Below, in pieces: positions 10,468-22,131 of a stretch of 64,000 bases of DNA. Origin of the DNA: Porphyra umbilicalis. Taxonomy: Eukaryota > Rhodophyta > Bangiophyceae > Bangiales > Bangiaceae. A program made the translations under genes and the position numbers. Each line of letters starts with the position of its first letter. The stretch's first letter is position 1. The DNA is taken from contig KV919129.1 of the NCBI GenBank assembly GCA_002049455.2, positions 1 through 64,000 on the forward strand. Direction: 5' to 3'. The notes under the pieces were generated by a model. It was not told the DNA's origin. It saw nothing but the letters and a program-made list of their open reading frames with translations, and made no database searches.

Positions 10468-10825
10468 CCACCCATTGCGAGCACCATCGGCAATCTCTAC
10501 CTGGCGTTGACAGTGACGTCTTACCCGCATGACTGTCGCTGTTGGTGGGCGCGATCGACTGCACCGTCGGTGGAGGTAGACGTGTGGTGGCAGGGGGTGT
10601 TGCTCGGGCGCCTCGGTTCGAAGCTGCTGCACCACCCGCTGGTGTTTGAAAATATAACGTGGACATCTGCGTACGACGAGTGTGAGTTGGTTGGACCACG
10701 CCTTTTCTATGGCTCTTTGCAGCAGCGGCGGCCGTCGAGAACGAGCCGCAGACTTGAGAGGGGCCGTCTTCATGAATGAAAGCGCGAAGCGCAAAGAGCA
10801 CCATCGGTGTATATGGATAACGAAG
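10468..10825. other. No gene; region 3' of the NLR
   Basis: No repeat unit or domain continues past the TAA at 10465-10467, and no clear polyadenylation signal is seen. It separates the NLR from weak minus-strand coding candidates. Confidence 0.4.
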
Positions 10826-12098
10826 TCAAAGCAGCACACCCACAGTCACCCCATGCATCGCACCCACCAGATGACCCCATCTACACGTTCCCTCCTTCGA
10901 GCTATCACTCTTCTGTTCGCCACACAATGCCGCGCGCAGCCAGTAGGCGCGAAACGTCGCAGCGATGGCGTAGGCAACGCCGAACGCCGCCGTCACAGTT
11001 TCTGGTGCAGCGACGGTATGCACGTCCCGGCCCCTCCCCCCCCCCCCGCCGACGACGCCAACTCCCCACGCGTCTGCTACCAGCAGCAACCACGCGGCGG
11101 CCACGACCGTGGCGTGGCAGAGCGCCGCGCTGTCCTCTCCCAGTTGCTCTGCCACAAGCACCCGCAGGCCCCCATCTGGACGTTGGGAGCTTGCGGCCTC
11201 GGCGACCACGTCGACGTCGGTGGCCAGACGCGGCTGGCTTGTGGGCGGTACAAGTGGATGGCCACAGCGGGCTGCCGATTGAGAGGCGGAAGCAGCAGCA
11301 GCGGCATCCACGGCAGCGGCAGGGATAGACCTGGGGGCGACCAGGGGCGGCGCCAAGGGCGCCGGGACCCCGACAGCCCCAGTGGCCAGCCAAAGCGCGC
11401 CCGCACCGCTCAAGTGATGGCGGCGGCCACCGCCATCAGAATCGACGTCAACCGCGTCCACCGCCAGACGCCGCCCGCCGCTCATCGCACCGCCGTCAGT
11501 CACCGACACGACGTAATTGGAGTCACCCCCAACCGGCTGCCCCCCCCCCGGCGCCGCGTCGCGGCGTCGACCGCCCGAGGGTGACCACCTCCGCCAAAAT
11601 CACCGCGCAGATAGAAGCACACGACTGGATTGGAGTCAGCGCGGCCGAGGCGAAGAAGGACGACAGAGGTAGTGGGGCCTAGGGAGGGCCACCCCGTGAC
11701 CGCCGCCGCCGCCATCGTCGCCGCCGCCGCCGCCACCGCCACCGCCGCAGCCGCCGCCACTGCTGCCGATGCCGCTATTGCCCATAGCCGCCTCCCCCTC
11801 CGCCACTGGGCGCACACCCAACAGGCTTCCAAGCAAAGCCGTCCCCAATGCATGCGAAGCCGCGTCGACCGCCACCGCCGTCGTCGGCACGGCAACCACG
11901 TCGGGCGGCTCAACCATGCCTCGCCATTTTTGACGTCGTCACCCCCCCCCCCCCCCCCGTCAGAGCCGCCGCCTCGATCACCGCGAAGTAGAATGCCCGT
12001 ACAGCCGCCAGCCGCCTCCACGGCTGCTGGCTGCGTCTGCGACCACCGCAAAGTGAAGGGTGATCCCCGGCACAGCAAACCCATTCAGGATAAACCAT
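10826..12098 (-). other. Possible disrupted minus-strand coding region, Ala/Val/Gly-rich, unrecognised
   Basis: Reading right to left, stretches with protein-like composition alternate between frames: one from about 12090 to 11920 (containing AFYFAVIEAAALTGGGGGV), one from about 11917 to 11700 (Ala/Val-rich, then poly-Gly), and one from about 11509 to 10826. Two of them share a loosely repeated hydrophobic segment. C-runs and GCC repeats separate the frames. No domain is recognised, and the composition alone could open such frames, so this is only a candidate. Confidence 0.22.
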
Positions 12099-13647
12099 CA
12101 GATGGTTTAAACTAATCGGGATGAGTTTGAATTTGAACTAGACCAAACGACAAACGACTCAGTGCTCTGTTAAGTACCGATGACAACGGCAGGACTTCTG
12201 CAGCCGACCCACAGTGCGCCGGAGCCGCTTGCTGAAATATATTGGAACCCAAAATCGGAGTCTCTGAGGACCATTCTCGGGATTGTCTGACATCAGCTCC
12301 AGGATTGTTGACAGCAGATATCCGAGGTCGGACGGACTGGGCGGAGGCGGCGGACCGCCCAGCGGACGCACGTGATTGGCCGTCGGGGGATCGGGTCCGC
12401 TTGCAAGGCACTCACGCGGGGCTCGCACGGCCGATACGTGGCACGCGCGTCTGCGAATATGTGCCCATCACAGGCCCGTGGGCGACCCGAGGTAAGTCCG
12501 TGGCGCCAAACGGTGGCGCCAAAGCCGGCGTCGATAGTCGGCTGACGTGCCGGCGGACGCACACCGCGTGCGGCCGCCACTTTCGCTGAACCACCTTTGA
12601 CCGCGCGGCCTTGGTCAGAGCGACGCGCCGACGACCGTGACGGCCACCGGCCGGGTGGTCGCGGTGCTCTCCAATCCTTCTGGCCCCAACTCCAGGCCCG
12701 TGATGGCGCAGCAGCCTTCGCGGGCGCCACTCCTCTACTCCCCCCCCCCTGCACCCCCGCCCCCACGCCCACCCCACACGTTCCCTGCTTCTGGTGCCCC
12801 CTACCACTCCAGCCCTGGACAGCCGTGCCGCGACTCACCCTCCTCTGAACCGGTCGCACCGGTTCCCAGTGTCGGTGGCGCTGGCACTGGGGCGGCGTAG
12901 CGATCGTGCTCCTCGCTGCTGGAGAAAGTGGGCGGGGCTGCAGTGGGGCGGCTGTGACTGCTGTGTGGGTAGTGGGGACGGCCGCGTTACCGCTCGCCAC
13001 GCCCAACCCCACGCCCACCCCCTGCCTGTAGCAGCGCTGGCAAGCCCCCGGCCGTTTGTGCGCGTGTCGAGCGGTGGCGACGTGCTGGCCTGCTTCACCA
13101 ACGCCGGGACGAGGGGGCGGGACGAGGACGTGTCGGGGAGAAGGGGTGCGGCCCGTTGGCGGGTCGTCGGTGCGGCCGCCGCCGACCGTCGTACGTACGC
13201 GGGTGGCACGGCCGTCCCGCATTTGTGGCAGGGCCTGCCCGTGACCGAGTAAGCCAGATGTCGCCGGCGTCGACCCCGATGGGGCGGCCCCAATTTTCCG
13301 GGCGCTCTGTTCAGTTTATTTTTTGGCGCCCCCCATCCACTGGCCGCCAATCGGGCGCCCCCCCTTCCTCTACTCACACTCACCCCGTTGTTACTCGTGT
13401 CGGACAGGCGCCAAGCCCCTCCCTCCACCCTCCGACGGCTTCACGTGGCGCTGCTGGTGCTCCACCTGGTGGGGCGCACCCCGCCCCGACGCCACCCGCT
13501 CCGCCTGCATCCTCGGGGCACGTTGGGGGCGCAGGCCCCTCTGGCGTTCACTCATGCGGCCCCGCTGCCCGCGCCCTGGAGGTCCCCGCGGCCCCTCCCG
13601 CCCCACCTCTTCGTCCTGCGCGGTAGCGCGCGGAGGGGTAAGGGCAG
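12099..13647. other. No gene supported; GC-rich flank of the Crypton-like element
   Basis: Several overlapping frames on both strands have no recognisable domain. I could not see element ends or target-site duplications in this stretch. Confidence 0.35.
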
Positions 13648-14294
13648 TTGACGGTCCCCCATGTGGCGAACCTGCACGGAGGCCACATGTGTGACGCCAC
13701 GGCCGAGCTCTCAGCAGGACATCATTCGTGGTCAGACGCGGTGCAGACGTACACGGTGCGTAACCTGGCGCTACTCCTGCCCCCCGGCAGGCCCGATGTG
13801 TCCGGCCGACTGATTCGGTTGGGGTGCCTCTTCTCTGAGGCCTCGCGGGCGGGCTTTTTATGGGACCAGTTTGCGGGGACGGGGCTGCCGCCGACGGACG
13901 ACCGCACGCCGGTGACGGCGAAGGCGGACCGGGGCGCCTACGAGACCATCGTCAACCTGAAACATTGTCTGTACGACGTTTGGGTTGGACGTGGCGTGTA
14001 CGCGGGTGGTGGAGGCGCAGGCCGTGCACGTGGCCGAGCGTGGCAATCATCACCTCGTTCACTCCACGCTAACCGCCGTCAAAAATGACTGACAGAAACA
14101 CGCGGTCAGCGCTACGCACGGCGGAAAGAATACTACCCTCGTAACCTACGCGGGGTACACTCTGCGGTTTTGCGCATGGGGGGCCGAGACCGCGAGCACG
14201 GGCGGCGGCCTGATGCCCCTGAACCGCCACGTAGTCGTCAGTTGGCTGAAGGTGGAGGCGCGACGGCGCTCGGTCCGCAAGGCACCGCGGCGAC

Positions 14295-16470
14295 GTGGTC
14301 GTGGTGGGACAACCGCGGGCGCCCGAGCCCGTGGGGCGGCTGTGGCGGACGCGGAGGGGTCCCAATGGTCCAGCGGCGACAGCGCGGACGATCTCGCCGA
14401 CGCGGGCGACACGGAATTGGACGCGGGGCCGGCAAGAAATCGGCCCCGCGCCGCGGTTACGGACGTTTTTTCAGGCACCACAGCGACAGGAACGCGTGAA
14501 GTTGCGTCAACGGCGCGGCGGGGGCGTGGTGGCGCGGCCGCCGGTCGGCGCAGAGGCAGCAATGCGACAGCGGGGCGGGGCAGCCGCGAAGCGGCCGAGG
14601 AGGGGCAGGGAGGACGCGGCGGGGCGGCAGCGGGGCGCAGCAAGCGGGGCGGATGCGCTACGGGACGGGGGGGGCAAGGCGGGGACGCTGTGGGGCGGGG
14701 ACCACGCGGATGGTTTGCGGCGGGGCGTGGTGGGCGCGGTGAGCCCGGTGGGACGGCCCCGCAATCGGCTAGCGGTGGCACGGTTCCCTATGCGCACCCT
14801 CCATCAAAACCCTGCGCCACCAGCACCTGTCGCAGCGGGTGCTCGTGAAGAGACTATGGACGGGGCGCCAGCCAATGGAGAGGTTGCGGGCGGCGGGAGT
14901 GCACCGGCGGGCGCCGCGTCTGTTTTGACCCCCCTCCTCCCCCTTCCGCGCTCTGCGGCTGGCGCTCGCCCCCCCCCCACGCCCGCCGCACGAACGGCAA
15001 GCCTGGCTGGTGCTGGCCCACCGACATGTGCCGGCAGCGGGCCCCGTCCGCGGAATGGCGTCAGCGGGGCGGCTGTGGCGGCGGCAATGACGGTCTCTGG
15101 AAACGTTGTTGCGGACGCAAGCGGCGACAGACCCCCAGCGGCGACAGTGGCCGCCTGGGCGGGGAAGCTCGTGAGCCACCATGTGCTCCGGGGCAACCTC
15201 AACGCGCTCGCCAAAATTCCCACGCTGTTCAACGTGCTGTGGCGCACGGCAACGTGCAACTGCTGCAAGTCGTGGACTGTGGACGACTAAAAGTCGGCGG
15301 GGAGCCTTCACCCCGCCGTGTCGGTGATGCGGCGGCGGCAGCGGGACCAGCGGTTGCAAGATACGGCGGCGGGGGAGGCGAAGGCGCTCGGTAAGCGGAA
15401 CCACGCCCTGGGGGACACGCAGCGCCGCGTCGTGTGACTTTCCCTGCTTCTGCAACCGACCACGGCGGAGCAGTACGGCAGAAACATTAACCTCGAAACG
15501 GTTTGGGTGATGCAATTTGCGCTCGAGTCTCGAGGAGCCACCGCACGGGAGCTCGCTTCGAGCGACATGTCAGTGCGCACCTTTCTGGGCATGTTTCACG
15601 ACGACGGCAACCCGGCGCGGCTGCTATGCACCTATATTACGGCTACCAAGACGGCAGAGGGCATCAAGCGCTGCATCGGCGTCCTCCCCCACGTCGACCC
15701 GTGGGTGTGCCCGGTCGGTGCCATCGCCGACGCACTTGTCGAGTGGTGTCACCGACCGGGCGGAACAGCGTCGGCGCCCCCCGTTGATTTTACCTCCGTC
15801 TTCCAACCCGACGACGCTGAGCTAACGGCGGCGGGCGTCACCCCCGGCCTGTTCCGAGAGGCGGGCAACAACCTCTTCTTCCGGCGGTGGTACCGGATTT
15901 TGGCGCCGACGGAGCCGCGGGGGGGGCGGTTGAAGCCAATGACCTTCCGCCACCACAGTGACCACGTGCGGCTGCTGCTGATGGCCATTGGCGTGCCCGA
16001 TTGGATGGCCAAGATGCACGTGCTGCGCGCGGTGGCGGCGTCGACGGCCAAGCTGAGGGGCTTCAACGAGCTCGACAGTAAGGAGCACGGCATTTGGTCC
16101 GCCCCTATTGGCGGCGGGCTCTACGAAAATGCCATCCCGAACGGCCCCGTCGTCAAGGCGCTGTCTGGGCGCCGCCCCGACGACGTGGTCGCACCCACCA
16201 CCCCCCGCTTGGAGGGACCTGTGCCGGACGAACTTCAAGAGACCCTGTGCCCGTGGCTGGAGGCGGCGGAGAAGGCGCTGAGCGAGCGGGTAGCGGCCAA
16301 CCCCGTCGCGCAAGGCGCTGAAAGACCTGTTTGACCTGATCCGGTGGCTCCGGTCGGTAAACTTCCAGACGATGGCCGCGCGGCTCGAGTTCACCAGCAT
16401 CCCCCCCTTCGCCTACATCAACCGCATCCCCCTCCTCCAACACCCCCTCTTCTACACCTTTCGCGCGTAG
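14295..16470 (+). pseudogene. Crypton tyrosine recombinase core (Ndc10/CBF3-like), interrupted
   Basis: One frame runs from about 14295 to 16334 with two nonsense codons (TAA 15288, TGA 15435). Typical Crypton signatures are visible: an SRGATARELASSDM-type segment near 15530, a DPWVCPVGAIADALVEW block near 15700 (equivalent to the family's RHKDP..CPVGALA), the HxxR pair (His 16017, Arg 16026), Trp 16095 in the place of the GRW motif, and the likely nucleophile Tyr at 16122 in a YENAIP segment followed by an ALSGRR tail. After a frame change near 16310 the C-terminal helices continue (DLFDLIRWLRSVNFQ) to TAG 16468. The family cuts and rejoins DNA through a 3'-phosphotyrosine. Confidence 0.68.
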
Positions 16471-17406
16471 ATGGCGAGCAAGCTGGCCGCGGCGGGCGAG
16501 GTCGCCGCCGCCGCGGCCGCCCAGATCATCCCACCGATGGCGCAGGCTGTGCGGGTGGCGGTGGAGGCGCTGGCGGCCGCCAGCACGGCCGAAAAGAGGG
16601 CCATCGAGGAGCTCCTGTCTGTGCCGATCGACGTCGGGGTCGCGGCCGTCAACGCGCACACCGACGAGGGTGTCGGCCGGTTGATGACGCACACCGTGGC
16701 TGTGGGGGCGGAAGACCAGTCCCACATGGACGCCCGCTTCGACGCGATGAAGCAGGACCTCGTGCGGCAGCGGGAGCTTCTGGCGCGGCTGCTGACGGAA
16801 GAAATAGTGTGGGACCCGCGCGCGCGAGCGCTTGTCCGCGCGAATCTGGTGCGCGCACCGGTGCCCGCAGCGCCTACCACCGCCACTGCCCAGGTTTTGC
16901 GGAGCGCCACTGAGCCGGCCGCTCCTGTCACCTCCCCCACGCGCGCCCCCCCCATCTTCACTCAGCTAGTTACCGACCGCCGCAACGTGCTGACGCTTCC
17001 GACTGCGGAAAAGCTGGCGGACGTGCCCATCTACGAGTCCGCGACGGAGTGCGTCCCGCTACTGACGCTGGCCGAGCAGCCAAACTGGGGGGTGGTGCTG
17101 GACCAGTACGTCAACGGGGTGGAGGGCCGCGTCTCCTTCATAGAGACGCAGCAGCTGTTTGGGAAACGCTGGCGGCTGCGACCGCGCGAGCCCGCGGAGC
17201 GCCGGAACGTCATCAAGACGTTCTCCGAGCGCAGCCACCTGCACCGTGCCTTTGACGTCGAGTACGCCCGCCGGGGGCACACGGTAGGAAAGGACCGCGT
17301 GCTGCGAAGCCTAAAGGCCAAGTTCCCGGCGAAGGCCGGCCTCAAGCCTGTGTTTTCCAGGGCCAAGCGTGAATATCCCGTAGAGAAGAGTGAGGAGTGT
17401 GTCTGA
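16471..17406 (+). CDS. GCR1_C-like DNA-binding domain protein (C-terminal part of the Crypton protein)
   Basis: The ATG at 16471 follows directly on the TAG at 16468 in the same frame, so this was originally one protein with the recombinase. The 311 residues contain an alanine-rich helical stretch, then a Pro/Thr linker, then about residues 190-290 with the GCR1_C layout (a NWGVVLDQYVNG segment, VSFIETQQLFGKRWR, then an Arg-rich helix). GCR1_C domains bind DNA and are the usual C-terminal partner of the recombinase in Cryptons. It ends TGA at 17404-17406. Whether it is made alone from its own ATG is unknown. Confidence 0.6.
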   Translation: MASKLAAAGEVAAAAAAQIIPPMAQAVRVAVEALAAASTAEKRAIEELLSVPIDVGVAAVNAHTDEGVGRLMTHTVAVGAEDQSHMDARFDAMKQDLVRQRELLARLLTEEIVWDPRARALVRANLVRAPVPAAPTTATAQVLRSATEPAAPVTSPTRAPPIFTQLVTDRRNVLTLPTAEKLADVPIYESATECVPLLTLAEQPNWGVVLDQYVNGVEGRVSFIETQQLFGKRWRLRPREPAERRNVIKTFSERSHLHRAFDVEYARRGHTVGKDRVLRSLKAKFPAKAGLKPVFSRAKREYPVEKSEECV

Positions 17407-17489
17407 ACAGCAAGTGGTGCGTCTCTGCTGTTGCATGTCGTTCGCTAAAATCATCCCTACGCAACCGTCTCGACACTCCGGCATCCCTA

Positions 17490-18310
17490 TTTGATACTGG
17501 GTGGCACCGATCACAGAACTGGCACGACCCCCATCGCAACAAGAACCACACGGCCGCACTACCCCCTCAGCCGCACAACACGTACAGCTGCACGAACCAT
17601 ACGGCGGCACCACTCCCAGAGCAGTCCGACCCTCACGGCCGCACAGCCCCTACCGCCACACGACTCCCACGCCCACACGACCTTCGCGGCAGCAATATCT
17701 CCACGGTCGCACACGCCCCACCGCCAAACCACCCTCACCGCCGCACCAACCCAACGGCCGCACAGCCCCCACGGCCAAAAAAATCCAATGGCCGCACGAC
17801 TCTCAAGGTGGCGGAGCGCGCACGGCCGCAAACGAACCCCACCGCCGCACAACACCCACGGCCGCATGACCCCCATGGTGGCACGACAACAATGGCGGCA
17901 CCCCCCCTACAGGCGCGCGAGCCCCACGGCCGCACTACCCCGATGGCCGCACGACCACGACGGCGGCACGACCCCCACCGCAGGATGACCCGCACGGCCG
18001 CAAAATCCCCACCGCCACACGACCCCCAACACTACACGACATGGACTGCCGCACTACCCCGACCGCCGTGCGAACCTTACCGTCGCGCAAGCCCCACGGC
18101 TGCACGACCCGTACGGCCGCACGACCCCCACGACGGCACGGCCCCCAGCGCTGCGCGACGCGCGCGGTCGCGCAACCCCCCCCCCCGCCGGCCGCAGAAC
18201 CCCCACGGCCGCATGACGCCGAAACCCGCACAAGCCCCACCGTCGCACGACCGCGACGGCCACACGACCCCGACTACCGCACGACCCCCACCCATCAGGA
18301 TTCTCACCGC
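17490..18310 (+). repeat. Degenerate minisatellite, C/A/G-rich unit of about 15-20 bp
   Basis: Variants of CACGGCCGCACGACCCC recur dozens of times with indels. This opens long Pro/His/Thr/Arg-rich frames on the plus strand and Val/Gly/Trp-rich ones on the minus strand. There is no domain and no splice or start evidence, so I read it as non-coding satellite-like DNA just past the Crypton. Confidence 0.75.
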
Positions 18311-21035
18311 TGAATGAACCCTACCGTCACATGTCGCCCGACGCCTGCAGCAGCCGCAGGGTTTCAGCGACGATGGCCGTGGCACACAACAGGGATGGTG
18401 AGTCGCAACCGCCATTCCGGCTGCCCCCCGTTCCCCCGCCCGCCCGCCCGCCAGCGAGCCCGCGTGCCAGACCACGCGCCCGCCGGCATGCTGTAGATCG
18501 GGCGTAGCACAAGGGATAGACAATCCAGCTGGATGTCAGCACGCATCGAGCGTGATGTGAATCACCGGGCAGATGCGAGGCGCAAAACTTTCTGCTCGAC
18601 AGCCGGAAGCGGGCGGAAACGGCCAGGCTTCTTCACAATGACCGTCGTCGCGACCAGACTTGCTTCCCCCGCCCGCCGGTCGTCATTCCCCACATCCTCA
18701 TCGGCAAGAAATTCCCCCCCCCCCGCAGTCCGGGCAGGGCGGCCGGTCAGTGCCAGCGGAGCCAAAACGGGGCCATCACTGCGTCTGTCGTGGAAATTTG
18801 GCGAAATTCTAAATTTGCATTGCCAGTCTGTCGGCAAGGGCGCCACCCGCACCGACCGACTGCTCTCCTCACTCGACCGACTGCTCTACTCGCTCGACCA
18901 GACGCCGCCAACGTGTCCTTGGGCGTCGGCGTCGTCAGCTCCGCGCCACGGCGGACATGTCTGTGGAAGACCGGAACGAGAGGAGGCGGAGGGGCGAACG
19001 CAGCGAGAAAATGGGAGGGGGGGGGGAGCAGGGACGACAGGAACGGCGGGCCATGTCCACAGGCGACGTCGAGGCCTGTGCCCGAGCGCCGACGCCAGCG
19101 TCACCGCCGCGACGCCCCCATCCCCCCAGCACGCCGCCCACACCGGGAACGTCGAGTTCCTCCCCGCTAGCTTGACAGCGTCGAGACGACGAGAGGCGCC
19201 GACACCAACGGCAACGTGACCGCGCTGGTCGTCCGTTGGGGCAACGACCGCCATCGGCACCCCGTCCCGCTTCCAAAAAACGGCGACCGCCGGCATGCAG
19301 CGGCACGGCGACGATGGAGTCCGACACCAGAAGGGTGACAGAAAACCACCAAGGCACGAGGGCGTCAGCCACGGTGCTGGCGGTGGCATAGGAGGTAGAG
19401 GATGGCTGGTCGGCGGACGGTCATCACGTGGCCGTCGCTCGCACGCGCCGCGGCGACGCGGCGAAGAACAGACCCATAACCGGGTCGAGCCGGCCCGCCT
19501 CTCGAAAAGGCCGCCGCAGAGCCACGCCCACCTCAGAAAGAAACTCAATCAGGGGCGGAAGCGCTGCAGGCTGGGGAGCCCAGGTGGGGGAGGGCACGGC
19601 GAGCGCAAGATGCCATGGGCGGCGGCTGAGGGGGCATTGTTGGGCCGAGGGGGCGGGGGGGGTACCGACAAACCGGGCGGCCGCGGCAACACACGGCGGC
19701 GCGAGGCGGGAGGAGGGCCGCAGGAAGCGAGCCAGGCGGCGAGGGACACCGAGCAGAGGGTCAGTCCACATGAAGAGAGTGTACAGACAGACCGCGGAGC
19801 CACGTAAGTCACCCTCATCAGAGGAGGGGCGGGAGCCAAGCGTCAAATCGACACAACCGGACGAGCACAACGGCGGCGCCGCGGGGGGAACAGCGGCCGA
19901 GAGCGGAGGAGTGCACGCATGCGGCCGGTCGGGGTGGAGAGGCGGCCGACCGGCTGCGCCGGTGCCATTTGTCGACACTGCCTCGCTCACCCGCGCCCGC
20001 TTCTCGCTGCTGTGGCTGCAACGTAGTGCAGCGGGGCGGTCGGTCGGTGCGCTGGTCGGCCGCCCCAACCCCCCCACCTCCCCTTCTGGATACCCTTCTG
20101 AGCCAAAATCTGAGCGGTGGCGGTTCGCGTCACCGCTCAGCACGCCGCACACGCACGCGCGCGATCCGGTGCTGCCGGGGGGGAGGTGGGCCGTCAGGTG
20201 CACCAGACGGCCCACGCCCCCCCGGCCACCGGCCAGCAACCCGCGCCCGCCCACACAGGCACGCGCTGGCTGCCGTGTGCAGCTGGGAGTGCGCCGCGCG
20301 TGTCCTGGCCTGAACCTGGCGTCGCTTGCGACACCCCAGGGGCGAAAGGAGCCGTGGATCGGTAGATTCTCGGCGGGAGCCGCGCGGCTCCCCCCTAGTG
20401 TCTGTTCTACCACTGTGATCAATTGATCCCCGGGGGATCAAATAATCCCACGTTTCTCTACTGTGCACTGAGGAAGCCGCTGGCCGGGGAGCAATTATGC
20501 CTGCAGAAATGAGCTCAGCGGTGATGGTTTAGTCGTGGGCCAGCATATGGGGCTTTAACTTGGGGTCAAAACTTCTCAAGAAGCGTGGTTACGTCGAACT
20601 GTTGTGCGCCCAGAAGAAGTACCACAGGGTGGGGGAAAGGCCGCTGCCTGGACGTAGAAAGGCGCTCCGCCTGCGCCCAGGTAACTCGAAGTACCTGGGA
20701 AAACGTTCGAAAGACGGTAGCACGCCAATGTGGGACTCACTCCGAAATCTTTCCGGTTCTTTTTGTGGGACGGTCCCCCCCTGTGACAACACGCTCATCC
20801 CGCCCCACCCAGTAGGGGGGAGGGCGAGCAAAACCGTGTCGCCGGGTAGTCCTGTCGGGGAATACCCGCCCCGGAAGAAACCCCCGAAGAGCACACACGC
20901 ACGGCGTCGACCGGGGGAAGGCGCCTCGAGCGACAAACACGAGTTGTGTGACCGGAAGTTTACTTGCCCGCGTCGAAGGTCTCGAGGCGCCACTCACGCC
21001 TCACCCTTTTATCCCGTCCCTTCCCCTCGGACCCT
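18311..21035. other. No firm gene; weak minus-strand coding signal at about 18890-20420
   Basis: On the minus strand, protein-like stretches occur at 20422-19424 and about 19548-18886 in changing frames (for example MADALVPWWFSVTLLVSDS near 19370). The opposite strand is equally open because the DNA is GC-rich. No domain is recognised and no splice sites decide the matter. From about 20460 onwards composition falls towards 55-60% GC and nothing is seen. Confidence 0.25.
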
Positions 21036-21170
21036 CGGAAAATTCTCCTCAGACACCCTCAAAGGACCCTCGAAAAACCCTTCTCAGATACCCTCAAAGG
21101 ACGCTCGGAAAACCGTCCTCAGACACCCTCAAAGGACCCTCGGAAAACCCTCCCCTCAGGGCCCACGGGG
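21036..21170 (+). repeat. Tandem repeat, unit about 34-36 bp, four copies
   Basis: CACCCTCAAAGGACCCTCGG followed by AAAACCCTCCTCAGA is repeated four times with point changes. The region is otherwise non-coding. Confidence 0.85.
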
Positions 21171-21761
21171 CCCATAACCCGGAGGACGGCCAAAGCTTCG
21201 AATACCGCCTTGAGTAAAGGCGGGGGAAGGGTGCTACGTGACACCCTCGCGGCGCCCCGGGGTCAGGGGCGCGGAGTAATCTAAGTCGATATTCCAAGTC
21301 GGGTTTACACAAAATTAGGCCTTTAAGTAGGGGCCCGCTCGGGGGGTTACGAATCCCAGGGAAGTATTGGGATTGCGGTTGTGGTTGGTGAGCCACGAGG
21401 TGATCGCAAGTGGGTCGCCAACGGAACGATTTGAAATATATGGTAGTGGGGCATATTTCCGGGGAATCTGGTTCCCCGAGTCTGGAGGCCATGTGACGGA
21501 CCGTCACACCCCCCAGAGGCAGTGAACGCTCGGGCACACAGAGGGGTCAAAGCTTGCACAAGAAAGCACCATAACAACGAGGTGGTGGCCTTATGAATGA
21601 TAGAAAGGCGCAGGATGATGTCAGGGGCAAAAAAAAAGGGGGGGGGGGGGGGGACTGGATGAAGGTCAACTCGTAACGTCCCTTACCACATTTTTTCGGC
21701 CCAGTCGGAGTACCTGCTGGTTGAAATTCTGGCAGCCCGCAGTGCGCCAAGAGCCTTAATA

Positions 21762-21881
21762 TGGTCGTTGCGCCAAAAGCTGGAGAGGCCCCAGTCAAGC
21801 CGATCGATGTCTGGGCCAATCAAACGCAGAAAAGCGCCTCTTTGTTAGGCCTGGACTCTCCACTTTTTGGCGCAACGACAA
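21762..21881. mobile_element. 120-bp TA-flanked inverted-repeat element (Tc1/mariner-type MITE)
   Basis: The left end TGGTCGTTGCGCCAAAAGCT and the inverted right end TTGTCGTTGCGCCAAAAAGT match over roughly 30 bp (continuing through GGAGAG and CCAG). Both ends are bordered by TA (21760-21761 and 21882-21883), the classic target duplication of the Tc1/mariner group. It has no coding capacity. A related single end lies at 24014. Confidence 0.7.
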
Positions 21882-22057
21882 TAGGGAATGTACATCGTCG
21901 GGAAAGTGGGGCGCATACTAGACGTGTACTAAGACGCGTACTAGGCTAAATTTCATGTACTGCAGGCCCGATTGCCTTACTGGCATCAATTCGGAGCGGC
22001 GGCCGTGGGGGGAGGGCCGAACGCACGTCATCTGGGGGGGGGGGGGGTCCAGAACGT

Positions 22058-22131
22058 GGGCTACAAGTCCCACGTGCTGGCCCCGCGGGGTGTACCAGGT
22101 AAATTGGGCCAGATTCGTGGGCTTGTAGCCC
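22058..22131. repeat. Foldback hairpin, arms about 26 bp, loop about 22 nt
   Basis: GGGCTACAAGTCCCACG (22058-22074) pairs with CGTGGGCTTGTAGCCC (22116-22131) with a one-base bulge. The stem continues inward through CTGGCCC and GGGCCAG. A partial further copy (GGCTACAAG) lies just downstream. It could be a small foldback transposon or a structured RNA. A G-run of about 14 lies immediately upstream. Confidence 0.7.

Larger units (their letters stand above)
13648..17406 (+). mobile_element. Decayed Crypton-like tyrosine-recombinase element
   Basis: From left to right the plus strand encodes an N-terminal helical region (about 13990-14290, with a TYAGYTLRFCAWG-type motif), a central linker, a tyrosine-recombinase core (about 15140-16330), a recombinase C-terminal segment (to 16470) and a GCR1_C-like domain (16471-17406). 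This order is that of Crypton proteins, whose recombinase moves circular DNA without terminal inverted repeats. The coding path shows two frame changes and in-frame stops: TGA 14090, TAA 15288, TGA 15435 and TAG 16468. The copy is therefore non-functional as it stands. I could not define element ends. The first open segment (13648-14088) may or may not belong to it. Confidence 0.65.

Noticed and set aside
8251-10839. 862-codon open frame on the minus strand across the NLR repeats
   Set aside because: It mirrors the 138-bp TPR repeat on the sense strand (length a multiple of three, GC-rich), lacks any domain and has no reason to exist apart from the repeat.
17490-18310. His/Pro/Thr repeat protein of about 300 residues
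   Set aside because: The open frame is a product of a degenerate C-rich satellite; both strands are open and no start or splice context supports it.
18490-18550. Possible tRNA-like segment
   Set aside because: No T-loop GGTTCRA consensus and no cloverleaf could be paired.
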